From: Falsirhodobacter xinxiangensis
GTDB taxonomy: Bacteria; Pseudomonadota; Alphaproteobacteria; Rhodobacterales; Rhodobacteraceae
Reading direction: 5' to 3'
Assembly (NCBI RefSeq): GCF_004959935.1
Contig: NZ_SMYN01000014.1
Coordinates: forward strand, 1-64,000
DNA: 64,000 bases
Positions 26,882-36,391 of this stretch are shown here, in pieces. How positions within the stretch are numbered: position 1 is the stretch's first letter; each line of letters opens with the position of its first letter. The notes under the pieces are model-generated. The model worked only from the letters and a program-made list of their open reading frames with translations. It did not search any database and had not been told where the DNA came from. The position numbers and the translations under genes are program-made.

Positions 26882-29464
26882 TCATTGGGCGGCGACATCA
26901 CTGCTGTCCAACATCATCAGCAGCGCGGAAATCTCTGGCCGACAGGCACCGCAGTTCGTGCCCGCGCCCGTCGCCCTGCCGATCTGTGCGACATCGCAGG
27001 CGCCCGCGCTGATCGCTCGACAAATCGTATCCCGACCGACTCCCGTGCACGCGCAGACCACCGGTCCGTTGGCCAATTGATCCGCACCTGCTTTCGGGGC
27101 GAGCGACGTTGCTTGGGCCGGCGTTCCAATACGCGCCGCGATCGCATCGCGGTTCAGGGAAATCGGCGTGTTCCCCGAGAACAGGAGCGCCGCAACCCTG
27201 CCCGACTGGACGAAGCACAAGGACACAAGATTGCGGGCGGCGTCCTCGACGCGGACGATGTCGGCCTGCGGCAGGCCGAACAGGTCCCGAGCAAAACCAT
27301 CGATGTCCTCGGGAGCCTTCAATGCGGCCAATTCGGCGACATGGCCGGTTTCGGTGGTGCGGCTTGCCCAATAGGCGCAGTCGGGTTTGAGAGGTTCGGC
27401 CGAGGCCGCAAAGGCGAACCAGCGCGCAGGCCAGTGGGCCAGCGAAACGGCCGCGGACTTCGATTCTGGCTGACCGGACAGCGGATCGGTGTTGGCTGCG
27501 ATGACGGCGTCGATCTGGCCCGAGGGGGCGGTTTCGCCCGTCCAGTGCATCGGGGCGAAGATCTGGCCGGGCCTGGAGCGGTCGGTGACGATCACGCGCA
27601 GGATCGCGCTTCCGCACCGCGATGCGACCCTTGCCAAAGAGAATGCCGGCAGGCCAAGGCGGAGTGCATCCGCAGGATGGACCTCGACGAAAGGTTCCCC
27701 CAGATGGCGGTTCAGACGCGGCGCGCGGCTTGTGCGGGTCATGGTGTGCCATTGGTCGCGTATGCGGCCGGTGTTCAGGCGGAACGGACGTTCGGGCGTC
27801 AGGGCCGCGGCAGGGACGCGGCTGGTGACGGGGACCATCCGCGCCCTGCCGTCAGGGGTGAAATAGCGCCCATCGGCAAAGAAACGACCCCCTTGGCGGG
27901 TGGCGGTGAACGGCCACCGAAAGGGCGGCATCGCGTCGTATTCTGCGTCTGTGACTTCGGCCTTGCCCGAGATGTCGAAGTCCCGCGCCGCAATGCCCGA
28001 CAACGCGGCGTGTTCGCGAAAGATCGCGGCGGGGCCTGTCCAGTCGAAGCCCTGGAAGCCCATGCGTTTTGCGACCTCGGCCAGCATCCACCAATCGGGG
28101 CGCGACTGGCCGTAGGCAGAAAGAACCGCGCGCTGGCGGCTGATGGTGCGGTCGGAATTGGTGACGGTTCCGGATTTCTCGGCCCAAGCGGCGGCGGGCA
28201 GCAGGACATGGGCCAGCCGCGCGGTGTCGGTGGCGCCGGTGATGTCGCTGACGGCGACGAAATCGCATCCGGCGATGGCGGCGCGGACGGCGTCGGCCTC
28301 GGGCAGGGTAACGGCGGGGTTGGTGTGGATGATCCACAGCGCCTTGACGCGCCCGTCGCCCACGGCGCGGAACAGATCGACGGCCTTCAGCCCGGCCTTT
28401 TCGGCCATGCGCGGGGCGTTCCAGAAGCCCGCGACCGCAGCGCGGTGATCGGGGTTTTCCAGCGCCAGATGGCAGGCAAGCTGGTTGGCAAGACCGCCGA
28501 CCTCGCGCCCGCCCATGGCGTTGGGCTGGCCGGTCACGCTGAACGGGCCCATCCCGATCCGCCCGATGCGGTTCGTGGCGATGTGGCAGTTCAGGATCGC
28601 GTTCACCTTGTCGGTGCCCGAGGTGGATTGGTTCACCCCTTGCGAGAACACGGTGACGACGCGCTCGGTCCCGCACCACAGATCGAGGAACCGCGCCAGA
28701 TCGGCGGGCGCGATGCAGGTGTCGCCCGTATCGGCGCGGGCGGCGGCGATGGCATCCTCCATGCCATTCGCATTGCCCGTGACCAGCCCGCGATCCGCGA
28801 TTTCGACCAGCAGGCGATTGAACAACGCCACATCCGCGCCGAGGGCGATGGGCAGGTGCAGATCGGCAGCATCGGCGGTGACGGATCGGCGGGGGTCGAT
28901 CACGACGACCTTGGTGCCACGGGCCGCGCGGGCGGCCTCGATCCGCTGCCACAGGATCGGGTGGCACCATGCAAGGTTCGAGCCGACAAGCACCACCAGA
29001 TCGGCGCTGTCCAGATCCTCGTAAGTGCCGGGGACGGTGTCGGTGCCGAAGGCGCGCACATGCCCCGCCACGGTCGAGGCCATGCACAGCCGCGAATTCG
29101 TATCCACGTTCGCACTGCCGATGAACCCTTTCATCAGCTTGTTGGCGACATAGTAATCCTCGGTCAGCATCTGGCCCGACAGATACAGCGCGACGGAATC
29201 CGGCCCGTGCTTGGCGATGGTGTTACGGAAGCGCGTGGCGATCAGGTCCAGCGCCGTTTCCCAGTCCGAGGGCGCGCCGTGGATCATCGGTTGCGTCAGA
29301 CGCCCCGCGCGGCCCACCGTCTCGCCCAATGCCGTGCCTTTGGAACACAGCCGCCCATGGTTTGCCGGATGGTCGGGATCGCCGCGCACGACAAGACCGT
29401 CGCCCGCGGGCGACAGCAGCACCCCGCAGCCGACCCCGCAATAGGGGCATGTGGACCGGATCAT
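26882..29464 (-). CDS. nasA: Assimilatory nitrate reductase catalytic subunit
   Basis: 860 aa cytoplasmic molybdoenzyme reducing nitrate to nitrite. The N-terminal [4Fe-4S] site is CPYCGVGC followed by GRLCSKG. The Mo-bis-MGD domains follow, with a typical MNVDTNSRLCM-like region (NVDTNSRLCMAS). The C-terminus carries a BFD-like [2Fe-2S] domain (CACTGVGR, then GTNCGACRPE), as in NasA proteins that take electrons from a partner flavoprotein. ATG 29464 overlaps the nirD stop. Last gene of the nitrate operon; no dedicated NasB-type electron donor gene is visible nearby. Confidence 0.93.
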   Translation of the reverse strand: MIRSTCPYCGVGCGVLLSPAGDGLVVRGDPDHPANHGRLCSKGTALGETVGRAGRLTQPMIHGAPSDWETALDLIATRFRNTIAKHGPDSVALYLSGQMLTEDYYVANKLMKGFIGSANVDTNSRLCMASTVAGHVRAFGTDTVPGTYEDLDSADLVVLVGSNLAWCHPILWQRIEAARAARGTKVVVIDPRRSVTADAADLHLPIALGADVALFNRLLVEIADRGLVTGNANGMEDAIAAARADTGDTCIAPADLARFLDLWCGTERVVTVFSQGVNQSTSGTDKVNAILNCHIATNRIGRIGMGPFSVTGQPNAMGGREVGGLANQLACHLALENPDHRAAVAGFWNAPRMAEKAGLKAVDLFRAVGDGRVKALWIIHTNPAVTLPEADAVRAAIAGCDFVAVSDITGATDTARLAHVLLPAAAWAEKSGTVTNSDRTISRQRAVLSAYGQSRPDWWMLAEVAKRMGFQGFDWTGPAAIFREHAALSGIAARDFDISGKAEVTDAEYDAMPPFRWPFTATRQGGRFFADGRYFTPDGRARMVPVTSRVPAAALTPERPFRLNTGRIRDQWHTMTRTSRAPRLNRHLGEPFVEVHPADALRLGLPAFSLARVASRCGSAILRVIVTDRSRPGQIFAPMHWTGETAPSGQIDAVIAANTDPLSGQPESKSAAVSLAHWPARWFAFAASAEPLKPDCAYWASRTTETGHVAELAALKAPEDIDGFARDLFGLPQADIVRVEDAARNLVSLCFVQSGRVAALLFSGNTPISLNRDAIAARIGTPAQATSLAPKAGADQLANGPVVCACTGVGRDTICRAISAGACDVAQIGRATGAGTNCGACRPEISALLMMLDSSDVAAQ

Positions 29465-29796
29465 GCCACGCGCCGCCGGGTCAGCCGTTCCGCGTCGATC
29501 AGCACCCGGCCCCCGTCCACCCGCGCAGGGTATGTGGCGACCGAGCCTTCGTCCGCACCTTGGGCCAATCCGGTTTCCAGATCGAACACCCATGCGTGCA
29601 AGGGGCAGGTCACGGCGTGGCCATGCACGATCCCGTCCGACAGCGGCCCGCCCTTGTGCGGACAGCGGTCATCCAGCGCAAAGACGCGATCGTCGAAGGT
29701 GCGGAACACGGCGACGCAGCCTTCGGGCGTGCGGATGGTGCGGGCGCCGCGCGGGGGGATGTCGTCCAGCGCGGCAATGTCGATCCAGAGCGTCAT
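29461..29796 (-). CDS. nirD: Nitrite reductase small subunit, Rieske type
   Basis: 111 aa Rieske [2Fe-2S] protein. Cluster ligands are in RCPHKGGPL and TCPLHAWVF. Partners NirB in NADH-dependent reduction of nitrite to ammonium. Start ATG 29796 lies in the ATGA overlap with the nirB stop; its stop overlaps the nasA start, so the three are coupled. Confidence 0.92.
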   Translation of the reverse strand: MTLWIDIAALDDIPPRGARTIRTPEGCVAVFRTFDDRVFALDDRCPHKGGPLSDGIVHGHAVTCPLHAWVFDLETGLAQGADEGSVATYPARVDGGRVLIDAERLTRRRVA

Positions 29797-32228
29797 TCTG
29801 CGGCCTCTTGCGAAAGGGTGGCGACGGGGTGGAAACGGCGGGCCTCCTCGGGGGCGGCGCGTTCGGCCCAGGGGTCTTTTTGATAGACCCGTTGCGACAG
29901 ATCGAACCGCTCGATCAGCGCCGCGCGGATTTCGGGGTCCGTCACCTGATCGCGCACCCAGTCGAGGCCGACCTTCTTCAGCCATTTATAGGGGCGGTCC
30001 AGATACTTGCCGTTCTCGCGGTAAAGCTGGACGAAGGCGACGGTGATCTCGATGGCCTCGGCCTCGGTTTCCACGGCGACAAGGCGTTCGGTTTCCTTCA
30101 GGTCCATCCCAGCGGCGCCGCCGACGCCGATCTGATAGCCCGAGTCCACGCAGACGATGCCGACGTCCTTGCAGGTCGCCTCGGCGCAGTTGCGTGGACA
30201 GCCGGAAACGCCCAGCTTGACCTTGTGCGGTGTCCACGAACCCCAAAGGCGTTTTTCCAGCTTGATCCCCAGCCCCGTCGAATCCTGCGTGCCGAAGCGG
30301 CAGAATTCGGAGCCGACGCAGGTCTTCACCGTCCGCAGACCTTTGGAATAGGCGTGGCCCGACACCAGCCCCGCCGCGTTCAGATCGGCCCACATGGACG
30401 GCAAGTCTTCCTTCTTTACGCCCAGAAGGTCGATGCGCTGCCCGCCTGTGACCTTGACCATCGGCACGTCGTATTTGTCGGCGGCATCGGCAATCGCGCG
30501 CAACTCGGCGGCGTTGGTCACGCCGCCCCACATGCGGGGAACCACGCTGAACGTGCCGTCTTTCTGGATATTGGCGTGCAGGCGTTCGTTCACGAAGCGG
30601 CTTTGGCGGTCGTCCTGATAATCCAGCGGCCAGTCGGCCAGCAGATAGAAGTTCAGCGCGGGACGGCAGGTGGGGCAGCCACAGGACGTCTTCCAGCCCA
30701 GCTCCTGCATGACGGCGGGCATGGATTTCAGTTCCTGCCCTTTGATCAGACGGCGGACCTCCTCATGTGTCAGGTCGGTGCAGGCGCAGATGGATTGCGC
30801 TGCGGGCTTGGCGAAGGCATCGCCCAGCGTCAGCGCCAGAACCTGTTCGACCAGCCCCGTGCAGGTGCCGCAGGAGGCGCTGGCCTTGGTGCAGGCGCGC
30901 ACCTTGCCCAGATCGGTGGCACCGCCGTTGATCGCCTCGACGATCTGCCCTTTGCATATGCCGTTGCAGCCGCAAATCTCCGCCTCAGGCGGCAATGCTG
31001 CAACGGCTGCAAGAGGGTCCGATTGGACACCCCCCTGGAATGCAGGGCCGAAGATCAACGTCTCGCGGTTTTCCGAGATGTCGGTGCCGTCCTTGATCTG
31101 CTGGAAGAACCAGTTGCCGTCGGCAGTGTCGCCATACATCACCGCGCCGATCAGACGGTCATCCTCGATCACCAGCCGCTTGTAGATCCCGCGCGAGGGG
31201 TCGCGGAACACGATCTCCTCGCGATCGGGACCATCAGCGAAGTCGCCGGCGCTGAACAGATCGCAGCCGGTGACCTTCAGCTTGGTCGCCGTCTGGACGG
31301 GGCAGAAGGCCGCGACGCCGTCATTCAGCACCGCCGCCAGAACCTTGGCTTGATCATACAGCGGCGCGACGAGGCCGAAAAGCTGGCGGTCGAATTCCAC
31401 GCATTCGCCAAGGGCAAAGATCGACGGGTCGGATGTCGTCATCTGCGCGTCCACCACGACGCCGCGGTTCACCTCCAGATGCGCGTCGGTGGCAAGACGC
31501 GTCTCGGGGCGGATGCCGACGGCCATGCAGACAAGGTCGGCACCATAGACGGTGCCGTCCTCCAGCAGCACGGCCTCGACCTTGTCCGTGCCAAGGATCG
31601 CCTTGGTCGCGCCCTTGCAATGGACGCGGATGCCGCGCCGTTCCAGATCCTTCTGCAGAAGGTATCCGGCGGCGGGGTCTAGCTGGCGCTCCATCAGGTG
31701 GCCCATCAGGTGGATCACCGTCACATCCGCGCCGCGCGCGGCCATGCCTGCCGCCGCCTCCAGCCCCAGAAGGCCGCCGCCGATGACGACCGCCTTTGCA
31801 CCGGGGCGCGATGCCGCGATCATCGCGTTCGTATCCTCCAGATCGCGATAGCTGACGACGCCCGCCAGATCCTTGCCGGCCACCGGGATGATGAACGGGG
31901 CCGAGCCGGTGGCGATCACCAGCTTGTCGTAAGGGGTCGCGCCGTTCGCCGAATGGACCAGCTTCGCCTCGCGGTCGATGCGGGTGACGGATTCGCCGAA
32001 GCGGCAGTCGATCCGGCGGTCGGCATAGAAAGCGTCGTCATGGGTGACGATCTCCTCATACGTCTTTTCGCCCGAGAGGACGGGAGACAGCATCAGGCGG
32101 TTGTAGTTGCCGCGCGGCTCCGCGTTGAACAGGGTGATGTGCCAGGCGTCGGGTGCGTAATCGAGCAGGTGTTCGATCATGCGGCCCGAGGCCATTCCGG
32201 CTCCGATGATGACAAGTCGCTGGGTCAT
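29793..32228 (-). CDS. nirB: NADH-dependent nitrite reductase large subunit
   Basis: 811 aa. N-terminal FAD/NADH domains (VIIGAGMASG, later VVIGGGLLGLEAA) are followed by two BFD-like [2Fe-2S] modules (CGCNGICKG and CACTDLTHEE, the latter ending CGCPTC). The C-terminal sirohaem/[4Fe-4S] domain has CVGSEFCRFG and GCPRNCAEA. Catalyses six-electron reduction of nitrite to ammonium in the cytoplasm. I chose ATG 32228, preceded by AAGGAAA; an in-frame ATG seven codons upstream lacks this spacing. Sirohaem would come via cobA, the first gene of the operon. Confidence 0.94.
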   Translation of the reverse strand: MTQRLVIIGAGMASGRMIEHLLDYAPDAWHITLFNAEPRGNYNRLMLSPVLSGEKTYEEIVTHDDAFYADRRIDCRFGESVTRIDREAKLVHSANGATPYDKLVIATGSAPFIIPVAGKDLAGVVSYRDLEDTNAMIAASRPGAKAVVIGGGLLGLEAAAGMAARGADVTVIHLMGHLMERQLDPAAGYLLQKDLERRGIRVHCKGATKAILGTDKVEAVLLEDGTVYGADLVCMAVGIRPETRLATDAHLEVNRGVVVDAQMTTSDPSIFALGECVEFDRQLFGLVAPLYDQAKVLAAVLNDGVAAFCPVQTATKLKVTGCDLFSAGDFADGPDREEIVFRDPSRGIYKRLVIEDDRLIGAVMYGDTADGNWFFQQIKDGTDISENRETLIFGPAFQGGVQSDPLAAVAALPPEAEICGCNGICKGQIVEAINGGATDLGKVRACTKASASCGTCTGLVEQVLALTLGDAFAKPAAQSICACTDLTHEEVRRLIKGQELKSMPAVMQELGWKTSCGCPTCRPALNFYLLADWPLDYQDDRQSRFVNERLHANIQKDGTFSVVPRMWGGVTNAAELRAIADAADKYDVPMVKVTGGQRIDLLGVKKEDLPSMWADLNAAGLVSGHAYSKGLRTVKTCVGSEFCRFGTQDSTGLGIKLEKRLWGSWTPHKVKLGVSGCPRNCAEATCKDVGIVCVDSGYQIGVGGAAGMDLKETERLVAVETEAEAIEITVAFVQLYRENGKYLDRPYKWLKKVGLDWVRDQVTDPEIRAALIERFDLSQRVYQKDPWAERAAPEEARRFHPVATLSQEAAE

Positions 32229-32245
32229 GGGGTTTCCTTGCGGGG

Positions 32246-33427
32246 TCATGCGGGTTGGGCGTCGGGAAGACGGCGGATGGCGGATTGCATCCAGAACAGG
32301 CTGACGATCACGATGGCGAACAGCGCGGCGAAGCAGCTGGACCAGTCGCCCGTCACGTCGCGCAGCCAGCCGAACAGCAGCGGCAGGAAGAAGCCGCCAA
32401 GCCCGCCGACCATGCCGACCATCCCGCCGACAGCGCCGACATTCTGCGGGTAATAGACGGGGATGTGCTTGTAGACGGCGGCCTTGCCCAAGGCCATGAA
32501 CAGGCCCAGCACGAAGACGATGGCGATGAATGCCTCGGGGCCGAAGCCGAAGGGCAGGGCCAGCAGAAGCGTGGCGACGGCCGACACGCCGAAGGTCCAG
32601 TAAAGCACCGCCCGCGCCCCGTATTTGTCGGAAAGCGAGCCGCCCCAAGCGCGGAACACCGATCCGGGCAGCGAATAGGCGGCGCCGATCATCCCCGCCG
32701 TCGCCACATCGAACTGGTAGACGCCGATCAGGTAACGCGGCAGCCACAGCGCCAGCGCGACGAAGCCGCCGAACACGAAGAAGTAGTAAAGGGCGAAGCG
32801 AAGCACGCGGATGTCGGCCATGACGGCGAATTCGGCCTTTAGGCTGCGCGGGGCGGCGGCGCGAACCGGGTCATCCTCGGACAGCAGCCAGAACAGGATC
32901 GCCGTAATGGCCAGAACAGCGGCATAGATCTGCGCCGCGCCCTGCCAGCCGAAGGCGATCATCAGGAACGGCGCGCCGAATTTCGTGATCGCTGCGCCGA
33001 CGTTGCCGACGCCGAAGATGCCCAAAGCCGTGCCCTGCCGTTCCGCCGGGAAAAAGCGCGAGACATAGGCGACGCCGACCGCAAAGGTGCCGCCAGCAAG
33101 ACCGACGCCAAGCGCCGCCACCAGAAATTGCGTGTAGGTCGTGGCGTAGGTCAGCAGGAACGTCGCCACTGCCGCCGCCAGCATGGTCAACGTGAACACG
33201 GTGCGCCCGCCCAGACGGTCGGTCCAGATGCCTAAGACGACGCGGATAAGCGATCCGGTCAGCACGGGCATACCGACGAGCAGTCCGAACTGGGTGTCCG
33301 AAAGCTGTAGAAGCTCGCGTATTTGCAGGCCGATGATGGCGAAGATCGTCCAGACGGCAAAGCAGATGGTGAAGGCGAACGTCGACAGGGCCAGCGCACG
33401 GCTGGACGGGGACACGGCTAGGGCCAT
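32246..33427 (-). CDS. Nitrate/nitrite MFS transporter (NarK/NasA type)
   Basis: 393 aa, twelve predicted membrane helices. Visible are the nitrate-porter signature region (GLLVGMPVLTGSLIRVVLG) and the second glycine-rich block GNVGAAITKFGAP. The ATG start at 33427 gives the normal N-terminus (MALAVSPSSRALALSTFAF). Imports nitrate, possibly in exchange for nitrite. It lies between cobA and nirB with short gaps, so it belongs to the assimilatory operon. Confidence 0.9.
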   Translation of the reverse strand: MALAVSPSSRALALSTFAFTICFAVWTIFAIIGLQIRELLQLSDTQFGLLVGMPVLTGSLIRVVLGIWTDRLGGRTVFTLTMLAAAVATFLLTYATTYTQFLVAALGVGLAGGTFAVGVAYVSRFFPAERQGTALGIFGVGNVGAAITKFGAPFLMIAFGWQGAAQIYAAVLAITAILFWLLSEDDPVRAAAPRSLKAEFAVMADIRVLRFALYYFFVFGGFVALALWLPRYLIGVYQFDVATAGMIGAAYSLPGSVFRAWGGSLSDKYGARAVLYWTFGVSAVATLLLALPFGFGPEAFIAIVFVLGLFMALGKAAVYKHIPVYYPQNVGAVGGMVGMVGGLGGFFLPLLFGWLRDVTGDWSSCFAALFAIVIVSLFWMQSAIRRLPDAQPA

Positions 33428-33450
33428 TGGTGGGGCTCCGTTTCTGGGGG

Positions 33451-34224
33451 TCAGGCCAATGCGGCCAATGCAGGGGCGCGTGTTGGGGTGCAGGCGGTCT
33501 TTGGCCAGCGGACGAGTATGACGGCGGGGTTCGACAGGCCGGTGGCGGCCGCTGCCATGCCGCGCAGTGTGGTCGTCACGAAGCGCTCCGCATAGGTCCC
33601 GGCCTGCTGCACGAACTCGACCACGCAATCCTCGGGGGCGCCGGTCGCCAGCAGATCCGCCTCGACCGAGGACAGCCTGTGCATCGCCATATACAGCGCC
33701 AAGGTCGTGCCGGGGACGAACCCCGCGCCCACACAGGCGGTGTCACCCGGTTTGCAGGTGGCGGTGGCAAGGATCAGGCGTTCCGTTTGGCCACGTTCGG
33801 TCAACGCGCGGCCAAGGCTTGCCGCGGCGGCGCTGGCGGCGGTGATGCCGGGGATGATCTCGACGGGAATGCCGGCGCGACGGGCGGCCTCAAGTTCCTC
33901 GCAGGCGCGCCCGAACACGGATGGATCGCCCGACTTCAGCCGCACGACGCGCAGACCTTCCAGCGCTGCGGCGACGATCACGCGATCGATGCGGTGCTGC
34001 GGCCATTCGTTCGCGCCGACCGTCTTGCCGACGAACATCTTGCGCGCTCCGGTCAGTGCCAAGACCTCCGGATCGACAAGCCGATCGTAGAACACCACAT
34101 CGGCATTTTTCAAACGGTCCACCGCGCGCAGGGTCAAAAGATCTGCCGCGCCTGGTCCGGCCCCGACCAATGCGATCGCACCGATCCGGAAGCCGTCCGG
34201 CGGTGTGGGGGGAAGAAAGCTCAT
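33451..34224 (-). CDS. cobA: Uroporphyrinogen-III C-methyltransferase
   Basis: 257 aa SUMT. Methyltransferase motifs: LVGAGPGAADLLTL at the N-terminus, VVFYDRLVDPEVL, the LKSGDPSVFGR loop and GIPVEIIPGITAASAA. Makes precorrin-2, the precursor of sirohaem needed by NirB. No CysG-type dehydrogenase/ferrochelatase domain is fused. As first gene of the nitrate operon it sits 47 bp after a leader terminator. Could also serve cobalamin synthesis. Confidence 0.93.
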   Translation of the reverse strand: MSFLPPTPPDGFRIGAIALVGAGPGAADLLTLRAVDRLKNADVVFYDRLVDPEVLALTGARKMFVGKTVGANEWPQHRIDRVIVAAALEGLRVVRLKSGDPSVFGRACEELEAARRAGIPVEIIPGITAASAAAASLGRALTERGQTERLILATATCKPGDTACVGAGFVPGTTLALYMAMHRLSSVEADLLATGAPEDCVVEFVQQAGTYAERFVTTTLRGMAAAATGLSNPAVILVRWPKTACTPTRAPALAALA

Positions 34225-34271
34225 GTCGCCACCAAAGTCTGGGTCATTATGCCTGTCCTTGATCGGGAACG

Positions 34272-34317
34272 AAAAAAAGGCGCTGCGACAGCAGGGTTGA
34301 CCATGCTATCGAGCGCC
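34272..34317 (-). terminator. Leader intrinsic terminator before the nitrate operon
   Basis: On the minus strand, GGCGCT pairs with AGCGCC and the stem continues inward: GATAGCA pairs with TGCTGTC (one G-T) and GG with CC around a TCAA loop. Seven T residues follow at once (34278-34272). The structure ends 47 bases before the cobA ATG. A terminator in this place suggests attenuation relieved by an antiterminator such as a NasT/NasR ANTAR protein, not seen in this window. Confidence 0.72.
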
Positions 34318-34949
34318 GTTGCTCGGATGTCGGGGGGGGGAAGGTGCAAGGAACGCCGTTGTCGCCTGCTTGTCCTTCGATGTTGGGCGTCGGTTCCCGC
34401 GACGTCAACCAGAACGGGCCTGGATTGCCGCCCGTGCATCGAATGCTTAATTTTTGGTGGATCACGACAGGTCCGGGTCAAAAACTGACCCGTCGAAGAA
34501 CGTGTGAGGCGAAAGAATCACCCGTCCGGCGGACGCAGGATGCAGTCCGAGTTCGGACACCGCCCCTTCGATCCGCGACGAGGCGGCGGGAAGATCGGTC
34601 CCGAAGAAGGCCCTGCGTCGTCGCGCGCCGATCCGTTCGGTCTGACTGCGCCACGCAGAAGGCTATTCCCCGCCTTGAAAACTTGTTTCACAGCTCTGCG
34701 ATCGGGGAATGATCACGATAAGCATTGCACTTCCCGAGCTTACGCACGTTAGGACGGATTTTTGTCTCCCGCATCAACTTCACGCGAGTGGAAACTCGGA
34801 GCTGTTCTCAAAGCTTCAACACAGCCTGGCTCGCAGCCGCAACTGCGCAGACTTTTTAGACTGAAGTTTGGAGCTAGGCGTTCTGGGTGCCACAAAGGAA
34901 GAAATGTGGCCAGAAAGGAAGATTACCGTGGCAATCCACAATTTCTATT
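34318..34949. promoter_or_regulatory. Upstream and leader region of the nitrate operon
   Basis: About 630 bp without a credible gene between the leader terminator and tRNA-Pro. Minus-strand hairpins include CGGGTCA/TGACCCG (near 34474-34493) and ACGGGC/GCCCGT (near 34420-34441). They could be part of a structured leader. No convincing sigma-54 -24/-12 element was found. Confidence 0.35.
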
Positions 34950-35026
34950 TGGTCGGAGCGAGAGGATTCGAACCTCCGACCCCCTGCTCCCGAAGCAGGT
35001 GCGCTACCAGGCTGCGCTACGCTCCG
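34950..35026 (-). tRNA. tRNA-Pro (CGG)
   Basis: 77 nt including an encoded CCA. The acceptor stem CGGAGCG/CGCTCCG, D arm, anticodon stem CCTGC/GCAGG with loop TTCGGGA (anticodon CGG, codon CCG), and T arm with GGTTCGAATCC are all present. The 5' end is at 35026 on the minus strand. Confidence 0.97.
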
Positions 35027-35134
35027 ACCGTGTGCGGGGGGTTAAACCGAAGCTTGGCGGTTGGCAAGGGGCATTTTGAGGATTGCGAGGCTCCGGCTGC
35101 TTTTAGGGTCCCAAGGCGCTCGTCGGGAGGGGAA

Positions 35135-35160
35135 CCGATGTCGGTGATCGGCATTTTTTT
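35135..35160 (+). terminator. Plus-strand terminator-like hairpin
   Basis: CCGAT/ATCGG stem with a seven-base loop, then CA and seven T residues. It lies between leuB and tRNA-Pro, which are both on the minus strand. No plus-strand gene precedes it; it may stop antisense transcription or be incidental. Confidence 0.3.
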
Positions 35161-35194
35161 GTGATGAAATACGCCGATAGCGATGCGGTTCTGG

Positions 35195-35223
35195 CTGCGG
35201 GTCTGCGCTAGGCGGACCCGCAG
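35195..35223 (-). terminator. Hairpin after leuB
   Basis: A nine-base GC-rich inverted repeat (CTGCGGGTC/GACCCGCAG) with an 11-base loop starts seven bases after the leuB stop codon. There is no T tract, so it may be a Rho-assisted or 3'-protecting structure. Confidence 0.4.
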
Positions 35224-35229
35224 GACCAA

Positions 35230-36336
35230 TCAGAGGGATGCGTCCAATGCGGCGATGATCGCATCACCCATTTCGGCGGTCGAGATGGGGCTGCCGCCTT
35301 CGGGGCCCATGAGGTCGGCGGTGCGCAGGCCGTCAGCCAGAACCCGCTCGACGGCGCGCTCCAGGCGGTCCGCCTCGCCTCCGAGGTCGAAGGAGTAGCG
35401 CAGCGCCATGGCAAAGCTGAGGATCGTCGCGATCGGGTTCGCCTTGCCTTGCCCCGCAATGTCGGGGGCGGAGCCGTGGACCGGCTCATACAACGCTTTG
35501 GGTCGGCCATTGGCCATCGGGGCGCCCAAGGACGCCGAAGGCAGCATCCCAAGCGAGCCGGTCAGCATCGCCGCCGCGTCGGACAGGAGGTCGCCGAACA
35601 GGTTGTCGGTCACGATCACGTCGAACTGTTTCGGATTGCGGACGAGCTGCATCAGCCCGTTATCGGCATACATGTGCGACAGGGCGACGTCCGGGTATTC
35701 CTCGGCGCCGATCTTGGTCACTTCCTCGCGCCACAGCACGCCCGATTCCATGACGTTGGCCTTTTCCATCGAACAGACGCGGCCATTCCGGCGGCGGGCC
35801 ATCTCGAAGGCGGAACGGGCGATACGGCGGATCTCGTTGGTGGTGTAACGTTGGGTGTTGATGCCGATGCGGCCGCCCTCGTTGTCGTCGATGATCCCAC
35901 GCGGCTCTCCGAAATAGACACCCGAAGTCAGCTCGCGCACGATGACGATGTCGAGGCCCGACACCACATCGCGCTTCAGCGACGAGAAGTCGGCAAGCGC
36001 CTCGAAGCACTGCGCGGGGCGAAGGTTGGCGTAAAGGTCCATCTCCTTGCGGATGCGCAGCAGGCCCGCCTCGGGGCGTTTGGAATATTCCACGCCGTCG
36101 TATTTCGGGCTGCCCACCGCGCCCAGCAGCACCGCGTCCACCGCCTGTGCACGCGTCAACGTCTCGTCCGACAGGGGCACGCCGAATGCGTCATAGGATG
36201 CGCCGCCGATCAGCCCCTCCTGCACGTCGAAGGCGATGCCGCGCGTGCCCAGCCAGTCGATGATCTTGCGGACCTCGGCCATGACTTCGGGACCGATGCC
36301 GTCGCCCGGCAGGATAAGGATGGACGGGTTGGCCAA
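35230..36336 (-). CDS. leuB: 3-isopropylmalate dehydrogenase
   Basis: 368 aa. Oxidatively decarboxylates 3-isopropylmalate in leucine synthesis (NAD, Mg). The N-terminal [10 protein letters not shown], the catalytic Lys region ([11 protein letters not shown]) and [16 protein letters not shown] with GMLPSASLG are diagnostic. I chose the TTG at 36336 because AAGGAG lies seven bases upstream and the protein then starts [13 protein letters not shown] as in related species. A TTG six codons further upstream would overlap that ribosome site. Monocistronic here. Confidence 0.94.
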   Translation of the reverse strand: MANPSILILPGDGIGPEVMAEVRKIIDWLGTRGIAFDVQEGLIGGASYDAFGVPLSDETLTRAQAVDAVLLGAVGSPKYDGVEYSKRPEAGLLRIRKEMDLYANLRPAQCFEALADFSSLKRDVVSGLDIVIVRELTSGVYFGEPRGIIDDNEGGRIGINTQRYTTNEIRRIARSAFEMARRRNGRVCSMEKANVMESGVLWREEVTKIGAEEYPDVALSHMYADNGLMQLVRNPKQFDVIVTDNLFGDLLSDAAAMLTGSLGMLPSASLGAPMANGRPKALYEPVHGSAPDIAGQGKANPIATILSFAMALRYSFDLGGEADRLERAVERVLADGLRTADLMGPEGGSPISTAEMGDAIIAALDASL

Positions 36337-36391
36337 GGGGACGCTCCTTTTCAAAAGATTGCGTCTGGCCTAGCTTTTCGGCAACGAACGG

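Noticed and set aside
29451-31682. 743 aa plus-strand frame
   Set aside because: Shadow of nirD/nirB, which have complete cofactor motifs on the other strand.
34247-34465. 72 aa minus-strand frame in the nitrate leader
   Set aside because: Runs through the terminator hairpin and lacks a ribosome site; more likely leader RNA than protein.
34868-34892. TGGCAC on the minus strand as a sigma-54 promoter for the nitrate operon
   Set aside because: The -12 part (TTGCA-like) is absent at the required spacing.
34868-35164. 98 aa plus-strand frame containing [14 protein letters not shown]
   Set aside because: It is the antisense reading of tRNA-Pro; this peptide is a known false annotation arising from tRNA genes.
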